Assembly: GCA_015680685.1 (NCBI GenBank)
Contig: MNCI01025456.1
Coordinates: 772,822 to 836,821, forward strand
Length of the DNA stretch: 64,000 nt
Origin: Gnetum montanum
Lineage: Eukaryota > Streptophyta > Gnetopsida > Gnetales > Gnetaceae
Direction of reading: 5' to 3'
The position numbers and the translations under genes are program-made. Within the stretch, counting starts at the first letter, position 1. The number at the start of each line of letters is the position of its first letter. Positions 1 through 11,778 of the stretch are shown here, piece by piece. The notes beneath the pieces were generated by a model that made no database searches, had not been told where the DNA came from, and saw nothing but the letters and a program-made list of their open reading frames with translations.

Positions 1-2317
1 TCAAGAACAAGCACCAGGAAAACACCATACATCAAGCTTGACCTTGTCACAGGGTGTGGCATAGGCCTACAACAAGGAGACAACTAACTCACATAGGGCA
101 ATAACATCTAGCACTTTTATGTGCATAAACTATCAAAACTAATAATATCACAAGGGTACATTTCACACACCCTAGGATAGGAATACATTTAGTGAGCACA
201 ATACATGGTATTCGGGAATGCTACCCAGGCCTAGAAGGCTATAGGAAAAACTACCCAAGCCCATCCTAAGCTAAAGGTTTAGGACACCAGGAGCATACCA
301 AGAAAGCATCATGCTGTTTTGAGAAAAACTTGTCTCTCACAGAATGTACATGATCATTTGTCACACTGCATCCATTGCACAACTATCTCTACATGTACAT
401 GAAAAACCATCACACTGAACTCACTGCACAACTGCCATCGAACAAAAACGATTCGGGACACAAGCGCAAAGATCAAATAACGGAACACACCAACTAAGTA
501 TCCACCACCTACCACAATGGGACCTCAAGGCATTGGCCACTTCTGAGCCATTAGTATCCAGCATGCTCAAGCATACCATTTCATGCCATCTGCTAACCCA
601 ATATCTGTAGGGTCTAGGACATATCACTTTCCTCTGTTAGTGCTCACCCATCACAGAGAGGCAAACAAATCATGATGTACCTGCTAATTCATCACAACCA
701 AGGTACTGATAAATCCACGACCCAATGTTGGGATTCTGAGACCAAATACTCAATTCATGAAGGCCTCAAGAGCACACATCTTCCCCATAGACATAGTGCT
801 CACAAAATCAACTGAGGTCACCACTGGCCACATCTTTGTACTTGTGTTGCCTGCAAAGACGGAGACAAAAGCTCAAAAATAGAGAAGTTAGCAAGAACAT
901 GATCAGCACATCAGGCTCATATACAACCATCAAGCATGATCATATAACAGAGAAATAGCACTCTCGCAACATCATAACAAGCAAGACCTCAACAACACGC
1001 ACAGAAATCAATCATGCAAAATATTGATGGGTCAATTAGATACACTCACACAAAAGAATTTATAATGAGGCACACCCAAAGAGAGCTAGAACACTCTCAA
1101 AATTCCAAGATTTACATACAACAAACATTCCCAACCACTGACACTAGTTCCAACCAAGATCAAGATCTCAACACATTCATAAGAGGCATGGGCAATAAAG
1201 AATCATTATCTCAACTCAAAAATACAGTGGAAGACCAAGGTCTAGCCAACAACAAGTCTCCATAAAACCAATTCTCGCTACAATGAGCAACATCAAGAGG
1301 GATGTGTCCACAAGAAAGACTCACATCAATAGAGGTGAGGTCTCCAAATCAAAGTGTCCAAAGAAATGTCACCAATCAAAGAAGCGATGCCACAAACCCA
1401 AGGGCAACACAACCAGCTCAAACAAGGGAGCACAACTCACAAAAGATCAGCAACAAGGGCAATCATGCCTCATGCACAAGAGGTTGTCAAAACAAGACAA
1501 CAAACATTTGGCTTTGGGATGGCACAAATGGCCTCAAAATGCATCCTCAACAATCCCAACAACAAATCATCACATCACGTAGAACACAAAGCCTTGTGTT
1601 ACGAATGATAGACATGATGAAGGTAACACATGCAGAATTTGAAAACACAACCAAGAAGACACACATACACAACTAGACAAACATACAATCACATGCACAA
1701 ACGTACGAAGTCTACCAGCAATGGTCTTAATCCACCCAGAACAAGGCTCAGCAAAAGCACATGTCCGAAGGCCCTCCATCTCGAGGTACCTGGGAACCAA
1801 CATGTCCCAATTTGTAATTCCCATATTCACTGTATCTAGGGTGAGTGGGAGTGCAAGGATATTGCATCCTACACAATTCAATCAATGCCATCTTGATACA
1901 TGTCATCTGGGTGGAAACCGAAGTGAAGACTAGGTCAGATTCATCCCAAATGAATCACTGGAGACCAAAGATAAGAGCTCCTCAAGCAACAATGATTTAT
2001 GAGTTGCCAATATAACTCTCCTCTACCATATCAAGTGAAACCACAACTGGTCCAACCACAAGTAAACAAGTGGAGAACAATACCACAACACAATCATATA
2101 CATCCTCAAGGAGAACAACATACATCAGTTGCTCGAAATGTAACATCAATCCCCTCATGAAGAGTGTAAAAATATTACCATAAGGCAACTCTTCAAAGAA
2201 TACATAAGGATATGATCCTAGATCACCTAGGTATCAATCTGAAGGGACCATTAATAGAACAACCTCAATGGAGTAACACAACCAAAGAGCACATGCATAT
2301 CGCAACAAGATTTCAAA
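1..2317. other. Unrecognised tract, no supported gene
   Basis: CA-rich on the plus strand with only short overlapping ORFs in several frames and no domain I recognise. It lies inside intron 2 of the minus-strand dioxygenase gene. If the primer-binding-like site at 2318-2329 is real, this would be the internal part of a minus-strand LTR element without readable gag, but that is inference. Confidence 0.4.
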
Positions 2318-3150
2318 AACGCTTTGATACCATCTTTAACAATGTTGCCCCAACGTTGTCCGGCACCCCAAGGAATTCACTAAGATCCAATGGATCTGGG
2401 GTGGAAGACCTGGGGAATACACCTCTAACAAGCAAGCATCCCAAGAAAGAGTGCAAGCAACAACACAACTTCTTATTATATGTATGGGAAATGCACCTCA
2501 AGGAGGATAACTAGCTCCAAACGAGGACCTCACAAACAAGCACACAAACAACCTTGTAGACAACATCGGTGGAAGGGGAAACGATGCATCTACAAGGGAT
2601 GGTGCCTCACCCCCAAAACCCTCATGCTCTGGTACAAGGTGTGGCTTGGCACCACACCAAAACTATCCAGTTCTAGCTACCTACATATCTACGACAACTG
2701 TAGAATCAGGGCCATGTAGTTCTCCACGTGAGGGTAGTATGAAGAAAACTTAGAGAGAGTTGCAACATGAGGATGTCCTGCTGCTAACTTGGTACCGCCA
2801 TGCCAAGATGGGTTTTCTAACACTTGAGAGCCACCCAAGGGCACCTTAGAGTGTTCCATGGCCCCCAAACCATGGGGAGAGCCCAGGAAAACCACCACCC
2901 TGGGACATCTCTCACAACAAGAGTCTAGCTAAGGTAATGACTGAATGATACCATAAATGCAATAGATGTGTGCATTATGTAGGCAATGACTACATTAGCG
3001 TCAACACACATGCACCAACACATCCTAAGATGAGTCAACAGGGATGCATCAATGGGCATGCATCAACACAATCACCTTATTGATGGTTTATCATACCTCC
3101 ACAATTGACTCATTCTTGAGTGAACAAAAATGAGATAGAGTTTCTTACAA
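2318..3150 (-). repeat. Possible 5' LTR end and primer binding site of a minus-strand LTR element
   Basis: Read on the minus strand, 2329-2318 gives TGGTATCAAAGC, one base from the plant initiator-Met primer-binding consensus TGGTATCAGAGC. The same 12-mer is the primer site of the Copia element at 12718. Upstream (2331 to about 3150) a minus-strand segment starting TGTAAGAAAC could be the LTR. I found no second LTR and no target-site duplication in the window, so the boundaries are guesses. Confidence 0.3.
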
Positions 3151-3179
3151 AATTTGGGGAAGTATGGAACTTTATTAAC

Positions 3180-3589
3180 TGGCTAACTCTTAGTGCCATA
3201 TTGTATGGATTACAAAAAAGTAGTGCAAATTACAATCAAATTGAACATTTTAACAAAATTGATGGATAATGAGGAGGATAACAAGAAGGAGATTCAACTC
3301 GCAGAATGTTCATTCGATGATATTCGGGGAGACAATAGTGATGGTAGAAGGAAGTGTGGCTTGCATATCCACAAGGAGATATAGGTTATTGGATATAATA
3401 ACCATATGGGTCCAGTTGACAATAAGGGTATTGCTACATTGGTGGTAGCATCCCCCACAATTGTGGGTTTTGCCATTGATAATAATGGTCCTACGATTGA
3501 GATGGTGCTCCACCTGGATAATACTGTGGTTGGTGGAATTGATGTTGATAATTACCTTGTGGATAAGGCAATCTCTTGGGTGGTCACCT
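3180..3589. other. Unrecognised tract
   Basis: Short ORFs exist on both strands (plus 3193-3384 and 3406-3663, minus 3294-3513) but none has a motif I recognise. It borders the reversed Ty3 gag fragment and may be a diverged part of the same element. Confidence 0.4.
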
Positions 3590-4440
3590 TTTCACAAACT
3601 TTGAATTTAAAGCATACACCCCAGATCCTTGTAAGTGTAGCAATACAGAACAACATCATTTAGAATGTTCATATTGGCATATGTCACATCCTTCTTTATC
3701 TATTTCAAAATCTACAACATCCTCAACTACTGCAGCTTTACTTTTTTGCTAATAATAGTTCTTGCATGTATCTTCTCACCTCCTTATATTCCTATTTTGG
3801 TTCTCCTACTCCATTTTCTCCTCCACAATCTTTAGAGCAGTTTACAACTTCTCATCCAAGGAATCCCACATTTGTCCACCTTGGCCGATATTTCTATAAC
3901 AAATTTTTGGATCAACAAGGTTTTCCTTCCACTTCATCCAATGGTCCTTCCTCCTCATGATCACAAAAACATACCTCCTTTTTGAGAATGGAGGTGTATC
4001 TATTTTATTCTTCCCCACTTTCTCTCTTTTTAAGTTCTCCTTCTTCTTTGGCCACTTGATCAATGAGCCTTTGAATCTAATGGGCCCTCATCTCTAACAA
4101 TCTCCCTTGGAAATAAACCCCAAGAGTCTCTCTGGTTTTGTTTATGAGCCCATTTATCATGTGGCGAAATTGTTCCCTTTGAGAAAAATCATGACCTAGA
4201 CATCAATGCAAAAGAGAGTTGTACCTGCCCAAGGCTACATCAAAGGATTCATGAGTGCCTTATTTCCATCCTTAGATTTGTTTTCTCAAGTTGGACACCA
4301 TGGAGTACGTTTGATACTTATCATTAAATAGCTCCAGCATTGTACTCCATTTGCGAATAGATTCCAGCTCCAGAGATCAATAATAACTTTCAGCTTCTTT
4401 GATAAGTGTCATGGGAAACAGTTTAAGTTTCTACCACTTA
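3590..4440 (-). pseudogene. Ty3/Gypsy gag remnant
   Basis: On the minus strand, with stops and frameshifts, the translation follows the same gag as the Ty3 element at 55.3-57.7 kb. The block around 4420-4330 contains ELFNDKYQTYSMVSNL, matching ELFNDQYQMYSRVSNL near 56520. A later block reads LIDQVAKEEGELKKRE. At the far end (about 3690-3640) CDICQYEHSK matches the zinc-finger-like C-terminus of that gag. No LTR or pol is attached, so this is a fragment. It abuts the plus-strand L1 at about 4470. Confidence 0.75.
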
Positions 4441-4474
4441 TTTTCAATATTTTGCAAGGCACGACACAAAAAAC

Positions 4475-5905
4475 ATGGGAGTGGGAGCAGGAGCAAGTGC
4501 ATACACAAGCGTAGGGGGTTCTAAGGGTGGCCCGAGGGATGCAGATGGTGAAGGCGGTGTGGAAAACGATGACAGAAAAGAAAGTTTTCTGGGGCTAACG
4601 AGTGGTGGTCCTAGCAAAGGGATATGGGATAATGAGGGGCCAAAGGGTTTCTTTGGGTCCTCGGTGTGGTCTAATTGTTCACTACACGTGAAGGTTCCCT
4701 GCATGTCAACTATGGGTCTCAGCACGATTGAGCATAGTCTAATTGGATGTTTTGTTTTTCATGTGGCCCAACCTAAGTTGGAGCTAATCCATAAGTGGGT
4801 TGTTACCGCTTGGGGGCTGGATTCTGTTGGGGTGAGAAGTCTATCCAAGGAGCTCATCTTGTTTGTTTTCAATAATACTCAGGACCAATACAAGGTCTTG
4901 TTTAGGGGGGGTGGGGTTGTCGAGGTCATGGTTCTTTGGGGCTTGGGGCTAGGGGCCTTGCCCTTGTGTAGTGGAGGCCTAGTGCCCATTGGGATCCCAA
5001 TCTTTTCTCTCAAGCACTAGTTTGGATCAAGGTCTCGAGGCTCCCTTGGGAGCTCAAGACGCCTGAGGTTCTCAAGTCGTTTGCCACCTTCTTTGGAGAA
5101 TTCATAGCATTGGATAAGTTTATCACTTCCTTGAAGTAAATGGGTTTCACCCGCTTCTATGTTTGGCGATCCTTGACGCCTACAAACCTCCTCAAGGAAG
5201 TCATTCTAGCACTGCCCTCGGGGGATGAGCATATCTCCATGGAATATGAAAATTTACTGATAGAGACCCCTGAACCTAATCCAAAATGGGGGCCTTGTCA
5301 GTTCTACGGCAAGCTTGGCCACACCACAAAGGCTTGTCGGGCCAAAAAGGGTGGGCTGCTAAATCAAACAAAGAAGGTGGATGGACGAAGGTGAAGCAAA
5401 AGGGCCAAGTAGGGGGTCACGCGACATATGCAGTGGGCACAATGGCTAGAGGGAATGTCGTCGGTCCCAAGGCTCAAGTGCAAAACATGCTTATGAAGTC
5501 TGTCTCCGTGTTGTCGGTTCCAACGGTAAAGCAGGATGGGGGTATTGGTGTGTTAGCCAATCCAAACCCTGAGGGTGGCTTTGGCATGCCTCCTGAGCTG
5601 GCCTCACCACGGGAGGAGATGTCCCCTGCATGGTACTAGGCCTCAATGATTTGTGGTGCAGGTCATTCTGGGGTGGGGGATGAGGCCTTGCCCAGTCCTA
5701 GTAGTGGAGGGGGATTTCCGGTCTCCATGGAGTCCACAAAGATTGGGCAGCCATCTACTCCTCTAGTGAGCAATCACCAAACCCAGTTGGAGATTGACTT
5801 GGGTATTCAATCAAGCAGCCATCTACTCCTCTAGTGAGCAATCACCAAACCCAATTGGAGATTGACTTGGGTATTCAATCGACTTTGAAGGAAGTCTACT
5901 AGAAA
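4475..5905 (+). pseudogene. L1 LINE ORF1 (DUF4283/zinc-knuckle nucleic-acid-binding protein), copy A
   Basis: ORF1 of a plant L1 retrotransposon, whose product coats the element RNA. A glycine-rich N-terminus (from 4475) is followed by a DUF4283-type core with LIGCFVFHVAQPKLELIHKWV and then SLSKELILFVF. A frame break near 5020 follows, then GFTRFYVWRSL (5140-5175) and a zinc knuckle, CQFYGKLGHTTKAC, at about 5295-5340. In the knuckle the second cysteine is replaced by tyrosine (C-x2-Y-x4-H-x4-C). A 68-bp tandem duplication lies near the 3' end (5747-5882). ORF2 starts 18 bp after this region. The same protein is readable in copies at 18.3 and 23.5 kb. The ORF is broken and non-functional. Confidence 0.8.
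5747..5882. repeat. 68-bp tandem duplication in L1 ORF1
   Basis: Two adjacent units (5747-5814 and 5815-5882) differ at about three positions. Each starts GCAGCCATCTACTCC and ends near GGGTATTCAATC. Near-identity suggests the duplication is younger than most of the decay around it. Confidence 0.9.
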
Positions 5906-5922
5906 CGCAATAAAGGTAGCCA

Positions 5923-6153
5923 ATGAAGATTATGACTTGGAATTGGAGGGGGCAAAGCACCCCCTATAAGTGGCATGTCCTAAAAGAAATCATGAATGGA
6001 GATGGTTGCGATGTGGTTTGTTTACAAGAAACCAAGCTCCTGAGTCAGGAATTTAGTTTCCTAAATTGGGATGGATGGCAGGTGCATCAAGTTGCTTCCC
6101 AGCAGCGAGTTGGTGGTCTTGCTCTACTATTTAATGTTGTTGACTATTTTTGA
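5923..6153 (+). pseudogene. L1 LINE ORF2 start: apurinic-like endonuclease domain, copy A
   Basis: ATG at 5923 opens MKIMTWNWRGQSTPYKWHVL followed by CDVVCLQETKLLSQEF, the N-terminus of the APE-type endonuclease of plant L1 ORF2. The usual WNCRG has W for C. The metal-binding E of the QET motif is present. The frame ends at 6153 after about 77 residues (an intact ORF2 has more than 1,200), where the homology also stops. It directly follows ORF1 copy A, as expected for a bicistronic L1. Confidence 0.85.
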
Positions 6154-6194
6154 AACATAATTATATGAAATGATTGTGAAATCATTTTCCTTAT

Positions 6195-6478
6195 TTGTTG
6201 TAAAGACTTCTAGGTTAAAGCACCATATGCCTTGACAATATCTAGCTTAAGAAACATAACATAGAACTTGCTTGAGTGGCATGAATGGAGAAGTTCATGG
6301 TTAAGCATAATTTGGTCTTGGATACACCTATTAGTGACAAAGCACACTTGGATATATTTGGAATGGCACTTTGCTAAGGATAGCCAGACCCCCCACCCTT
6401 TTTGTGGCAAAGAACAAGTGACCTAGAAGAAAATGATCTTAGGCAAGATGGGTACCAGATAGTTGTTGCAGATGACCT
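6195..6478 (-). pseudogene. Inverted L1 reverse-transcriptase fragment
   Basis: On the minus strand the translation contains YLVPILPKII near the right end, then a divergent insert, then LNHELLHSCH and FLKLDIVKAYGAL (about 6260-6213). These correspond to the early RT blocks of plant L1 (helices before and including the first catalytic Asp in KLDIVKAYD). It points opposite to the L1 5' part immediately to its left and covers only about 280 bp. Confidence 0.75.
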
Positions 6479-6818
6479 GTCTAAGATCCAAGTGGGAATT
6501 ATATTGCAAAGGGTCTATGGTAGGAACAAGTTGTAGCTAGACTCTATCAAAAATCTTGTCCTAAGACAAAGATGGGAAGATAACACAATGGTAATGTGGA
6601 AGCCCCTACCATTTCATTTGGCCTCAATGATCATCATGCATGAACTACAAGATGATGTTGTTTCAGAGGGTCCTCTACAACACATTCACAACTAGTAATG
6701 TGGAGCCCCTATCATTTCATCTGGCATCAATTGTCTTTCTACATGGGCAACACAATGTTGTCAATTCGGAGGGTACTTGATAGCACATCCAATAAGAGTT
6801 GTCAATTGGAGATCAACA

Positions 6819-6946
6819 AATGATGATGATGATGATCATGATGATTTAAGTTGTTAGGCATTGAAGAGGTTGCAAGTGGGCTAATGATGATGATGATGAT
6901 CATGATGATTTAAGTTGTTAGGCATTGAAGAGGTTGCAAGTGGGCT
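6819..6946. repeat. Perfect 64-bp tandem duplication with (GAT)n core
   Basis: Units 6819-6882 and 6883-6946 are identical. Each starts with an imperfect GAT run and ends GGTTGCAAGTGGGCT. The surrounding 6480-7500 stretch shows no gene I recognise. Confidence 0.95.
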
Positions 6947-7576
6947 AGGCCACTATTATTACATTATCAACCGAGCTGGTGTAGTCACCTTTAGGAGTCT
7001 TGTTAGATGAGTTGAGATTCCACTATGGTGAGTAGTCTTCCTTGACGCTTGCAGGACACCTAAGATGGTTGGAAAGTTTTGGATAACACAACACTTGGTC
7101 AATACATACTACCATTGGTTTTGCAATTGTTGTAGCCCACTCCAATCATGTTATCTAGAGGACAACATGGAGGATCCAACTACTTGAAAAGCATTTACTC
7201 TTCCTACATGGATGATATGTGTAGCTGGTGTGGGGACAAGCACTAGAGGCAATAAAGTGGGGTAGCTATGGAGTCACACTTGGCTAAAGACTTGTCTACT
7301 CATGATTTATCCTTTCGATATTGTAATGCTTGAACCCAAGTTTGTTAAGGGTCAAGCTTGAATTTCCCTTTTGATGATGTTATGATCCCTTCTATGCGCT
7401 ATACTTTGATGTTATGATGCTCGAGTTTTCTCATTGGGGTTTAAATTAAGACACTAATAATGAAAAGTAAGGGAAAAGATAATAATGTTCATAATAAATT
7501 TTTGAGATGTGACATGTTGGGATCAAAGCATCCAGTATCAGATCACTAATCGGAGTCTGGTTAAGTTTTTTGCAAA

Positions 7577-7936
7577 TGGCACCCAAGAGAGCTAGGAAAG
7601 TTCCTATTGGAAGTGAAAATGCTGCAGAAGAAAACAACCCTAAGCAGCAGTAGTTGTTCCAAACTTTGGTGAATTTGCTACAGAATAACGGAAGGAATTA
7701 AAATGTGGATACCAATGAAGAAGCGCATTGGAAATTTTTGGAGATTGACACTGCCAACTTTTCAGGGGATGCACAACCCAACGGAGGCAAGGGAATGGCT
7801 TGCTGAAATGAAAAACCTTTTTAGGGTGCTAAGCTGTTCAGCAACTCAGAAAACTCAATTGGCAACTTATCAGTTGCAGGGATTTGTGAATGGCCATATT
7901 TATACCTTCATTTTTACTGGGTTTATTTTCTCATAG
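7577..7936 (+). pseudogene. Ty3/Gypsy gag N-terminal fragment
   Basis: From ATG 7577 the translation begins MAPKRARKVPIGSENAAEE. After a frame change it continues LPTFQGMHNPTEAREWLAEM and LATYQLQG, the typical beginning of the Retrotrans_gag domain of plant Ty3 elements (capsid precursor). A weak TGGGATCAAAGC stretch about 60 bp upstream may be a decayed primer binding site. Homology stops at about 7900, so pol is missing. It is a different gag from the 55 kb element. Confidence 0.65.
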
Positions 7937-8107
7937 TGTATCCACCAACACATTGATAAATAACATTTGGTAGAGATATCTTCTTCCTATTGTTAATAAT
8001 TAAAAACTTTTAAATTATCACCCATTGCTTTTTAACAAAAGCAACTGCTATACGACTGATGCCATATCATATCAAGCAAATGCAATCATAAGTGTTTGAA
8101 AGCATAC

Positions 8108-8223
8108 CACGTAGAAAAAGCCAATTTCTCTACAAGCCTGGTCCAATTCTGAAGCAACTTTAACAACCTCGGGATCCTCCTCCATTCCTGGAATATCAGA
8201 TTTATCTACAAGGCTGGAGATAT
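8108..8223 (-). CDS. 2-oxoglutarate/Fe(II)-dependent dioxygenase, exon 2
   Basis: Coding exon of a plant 2OG-Fe(II) oxygenase (non-haem iron enzymes that use 2-oxoglutarate and O2 to oxidise small molecules). The minus strand reads 2 nt plus 38 codons without a stop, including MEEDPEVVKVASELDQAC and REIGFFYV, the start of the DIOX_N domain (PF14226) just before the conserved G-H-G. The acceptor is a pyrimidine-rich stretch ending TTTACTTCAG, the donor is GTATGC at 8107. The first two bases (AT) complete a GAT Asp codon with the last G of exon 1 at 38326, giving IPVID-ISSLVDK, as in the At3g49630/At3g50210 group (recalled family knowledge). No later exon is readable to the left, so intron 2 exceeds 8.1 kb. 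The exon is intact and is probably from a working gene, though the rest cannot be seen. Substrate unknown. Confidence 0.85.
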
Positions 8224-8774
8224 CTGAAGTAAAGAACAAAATATTGATTATGACCTAACTTAACAGAAACATAATTTTCTCACAACTATAACATATTCTC
8301 AAACAACTAGCTGAAACCAAAAACAAATTTTAAAAGCTTAATCTCCCCTCTGTGACTAGCCGTATAAGCTATCAAAAATATTCGTTGGCTTACAAATGTT
8401 TTTGTTAAAGGCAAAGAAAATTCTGCCACTTCAAGCCATGGAAAACAAAAGCAAGCATCTTTTCTTTTCATTTCAAATAACCTCTTATTTATTGTCCCTG
8501 TTAGAATAGGTTCCAACATTTATTTAATCAAAAAACAAAATTTTTAATATAGTGCACTAGAGTTCTGGCATATATATAACTTTCAAGCATTTATGTGCAT
8601 GATTAGGGGGGCTTAATCCCTAACAGTTGTGCTAATATTTAAAGAAAATTTGCAACAGATATAGCAGAAAGGAAACGCTATCTATACATAAAAACAATCT
8701 CATTTTAAAAAATTGTTTTGTATTCATGAAGTCCAGGTAAAAGTTTTTATTGAAAGCAAGAATACCAGGAAGTA

Positions 8775-8850
8775 TATACAATGAGGCGTTGACTTAGTAG
8801 TAAGAGTCTTGGCATACAAACCCAGGTTGTAGGGTCAATTCTTGTGGGGC
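8775..8850 (+). repeat. tRNA-like (SINE-type) box A/box B sequence
   Basis: GTTGACTTAGTAGTAAGAG resembles a Pol III box A, and GGGTCAATTCT about 45 bp later a decayed box B. Not foldable as a tRNA by eye. Probably a tRNA-derived SINE remnant. Confidence 0.35.
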
Positions 8851-8854
8851 AATG

Positions 8855-10149
8855 CTAAATATGGACAAAAAAACTCTGTAAAGGAAATTCCAAAAGTGGT
8901 GCGATCCAATAGAGCCTCAATGAACATGAGTAAAAGATCAGTTTTAGTTTCAATTTCAGAGTTCTTTGATTCAAATTGTAGATGGCGCTCAGGATGGTGT
9001 GCAGAATGAATATGGTCAACATTGTCAATTGAGCATCAATGATGCTTTCACACATAACATATGACATGTATGGGCATTGGAAGTCTTCATTGCAATTTTC
9101 ATGAAGGGAATCCTTAAGGATGAGAAGAGAAAACCACATCACCTTCAATTGCCTCAGGCATTCGTCACCTTGTGTCCTACTTTTCCACAGAAGTCTACTA
9201 AGACATAGCCTTGTCTAAGAAGATGAGCTTCCCAAAACTTTGTGCCACATGCTCCATTAAGCCTTCCATCTAGTATTCCATCAGTGAGTTCAGGATCCTA
9301 ACCCTTACATGCAGATCATTTAACAACTTGGCTGTTTGTTATGCCCATGATTTTCACTTTGTCCATGCTAAGCCTCTGGCACCAAAGAACCATAGTCCTT
9401 AGTGATACTGTTATCTGGATCTAATTCAGATCCAAATCTAATAAGTATCATGTCATCTACCATGTCAAGAATTTAAAACTAGCCAACGTCTATCCACCTT
9501 GTGGCAGCCCATTCCCTAATTTGGTCCAAACACAACCTAGGCCTAAGGAGGCATGCTTCTCTAATAGGCTAAACTCAAGTTTTTCATTAGCAAGATTGCA
9601 GCACTCTTCTAGAATCTGTATTACATACATGCCCCTTGCCACCACTGAAGGGATTCCAGCCATTGCTCCTGCCCTTCAAGAACTTCAAACACCTTACAAG
9701 TTAGGTGCAGGCCTCTTGGATGCCACACCAAGGCCATCCTTAGCTTCCCTCATGCTTCCTGAGGTCTTCTTCCCTTGGCCCTCAAGAAGAACACAACATG
9801 TACTCCCACTAGTAGATGCACCTACCACACCTACTTGCCCTTAATGCTGCACACCAACAGCACTACACGCATGTCCTCCTTCTAGATCAAGCGCCTACGT
9901 CTTTCATCAATTTTCTTATATGATTAAGTTTTAAACTAAGAACAAATAACCAAGTTTCCTATAGGATATCTTAAATATTGTTGTTCCTTGGATCACTCTA
10001 CCTGTACTTTCACCTAATTACAAATGAACAAGTTTGTTTAACTTCTAAATAGACAAGTATCTCTGTATGGGATGGAATGTAGATGTTGAAGAGCTAATTA
10101 TTAGTCTATGTATTAACCACATTCATGTTAATGCTTATTCCCTTCGTGC
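8855..10149. other. Intronic tract with no recognised gene
   Basis: Contains a 97-codon minus ORF (9148-8855) and a 107-codon plus ORF (9521-9844). Neither has a motif I recognise, and the proline/serine-rich plus ORF looks fortuitous. I see nothing else here. Confidence 0.4.
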
Positions 10150-10165
10150 ATTTTAATATGTTTTT
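10150..10165. repeat. Left target-site duplication of L1 copy B
   Basis: ATTTTAATATGTTTTT, directly followed by the poly-T representing the element's poly-A tail. It pairs with 21043-21058 (14/16 identical). Confidence 0.75.
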
Positions 10166-10559
10166 TGATTTTTTTTTTCTTTTTTGAGAAAAGGTCAGGT
10201 TGTATTAATATCCAAACAGATTATGTAGAATCACCTTGGAGGTGAATATTAGTGCGCACCCAACCCCCCGCCCTAGGGCCCCCTCCTCCCCAAAAAAAAA
10301 AAAACAAAATTCCTAGGAGGTAAACACCCCCCACCCCCAAGTAGAACTGGGCAAAAATTTATTTGGGGAAGCCCTCTATATAAGGCAAAAAGTAGAAAAT
10401 AGAATAAAACATTAGGATGCATGAGACTAGGGTAAAACAAAAGCTGCCCCACAAAAACCCCAGAGAACCAAGACCAAAAGAGAAAGCCCCCAAACAAACA
10501 ACTCAACAAAACAAAAGGACCCCTAACAACAAACCAACAATGAAACCCCGTCATATGGA

Positions 10560-11770
10560 CTACAACAACCTAGTACATGGTCATTTGGCCTTTTTCTGGG
10601 AGTGTATCACATCTAGGATAGCCCTATGGTGTTCAGTTGAAATAAAAGCAAACACCTCCTGGAATTCCTTGTACTTGTCTTCTCTCTACTATCTATCCTC
10701 AAGAAGCATAGTTCTAGTCCTGTCAAGGTGAAACTCAGTGGCAATAATCAAGATGTACTGATGTAAAGCAATCCACACAACATTTTAGCTAATACCCAGT
10801 ACAACATATGGGCATCTGCCATCCTTGAACTAACAACAAACATTAGATTTGTAGGCAAGGTCCAGATGACTCTTCATTTGCTGCTCTTCAAGCAAGTCAC
10901 AAACCCATTGCTCCTCCACCTCCTCCTCACGCAGCTTTCTTTCTTACTCCTCCCTAAGTAAATCCTCCTAGATTAGTGCACATAGTTGGATTTCCAGCTC
11001 ATTCCTAACCATGGCCTTTCTTAGGTCTCTCTACCTCCTATCCTCCTCAACCACTTCTTTACGACGTTGGCTTTCCTCCATTGCGCTAGCTTGATCCTAC
11101 TAGTCCCACTTGAGCAGCTCCACCTCCCACTTAGCTTGCTTCTCTTTGCGCACCCTCGCTTCAACCTCAATCGTTGCCTTCATGAGTTCCTCTTGGAATT
11201 TGACCTACAATTCACAGTGTATAGATTCTTAAGCTAGCAAAATCTACTCCCTCAAATCTAGAGGTTGGTCAATGGCCAAGCCTAACCCCTTCCCCAACTC
11301 TACCACATTGTCCTATGGCACAAGGATAGAGAAGGAAGAAGCCCCCTCAATGGACCAACATCATTTTCAAACAATGGTGAAAGGCAAGGGTCTGACAGGC
11401 ACCAGATTAATTGGTTGCGCTACCTGCCAAAGAGCCAAGATGAGGCCAAAGTGTCTCCCTCGCCACTCTTGTTGGAGAGAAGCTAAAAAGAAGTTAGTGA
11501 TCTTGACCCGCCAACCTAAGCGCATGCATCACAAGAACACGAAGTGAGCCCCTTGTAGCTTCTAGACATTCCTGGATTGGACGAAATATCTATCAACAAG
11601 CTCCACAGCCTCCTACCAGAGCAACAAGAGCACCGACCTTGGGACCTAGCCACTACCAATCTTTAATACCAGCCCCTAGAAGGAACCCTTTGCATCTTTC
11701 AACCCCTAACCAGTCGGTAGCACCACCTCCCTAGCCGTACGCACCCACAGGTACTCCACCAAAGCAAATT
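10560..11770 (-). pseudogene. L1 copy B: conserved coiled-coil C-terminal extension or third ORF
   Basis: Downstream of the RT zinc finger the minus strand keeps protein-like sequence with scattered stops. First comes a block with EAVELVDRYFVQSRNV, KLQGAHFVFL and FGLILALWQVAQ (about 11625-11400). Next is a charged, probably coiled-coil block, KFQEELMKATIEVEARVRKE, followed by RKLREEEVEEQW (about 11200-10900). A last block reads REDKYKEFQEVFAF near 10690-10640. Two other copies (21.45-22.56 and 26.01-26.73 kb) keep the same blocks in order. I do not recognise the domain. It may be a C-terminal extension of ORF2 or a separate ORF, since it lies in a different frame from the zinc finger here. 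Confidence 0.6.
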
Positions 11771-11778
11771 CCCTAAGG

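Noticed and set aside
4475-6478. Twin priming as explanation for L1 copy A with the inverted RT piece
   Set aside because: The 5' part is left on plus and the RT piece right on minus with its RT start outward; twin priming gives the opposite order. Two insertions or a rearrangement are more likely. The same applies to copies C and F.
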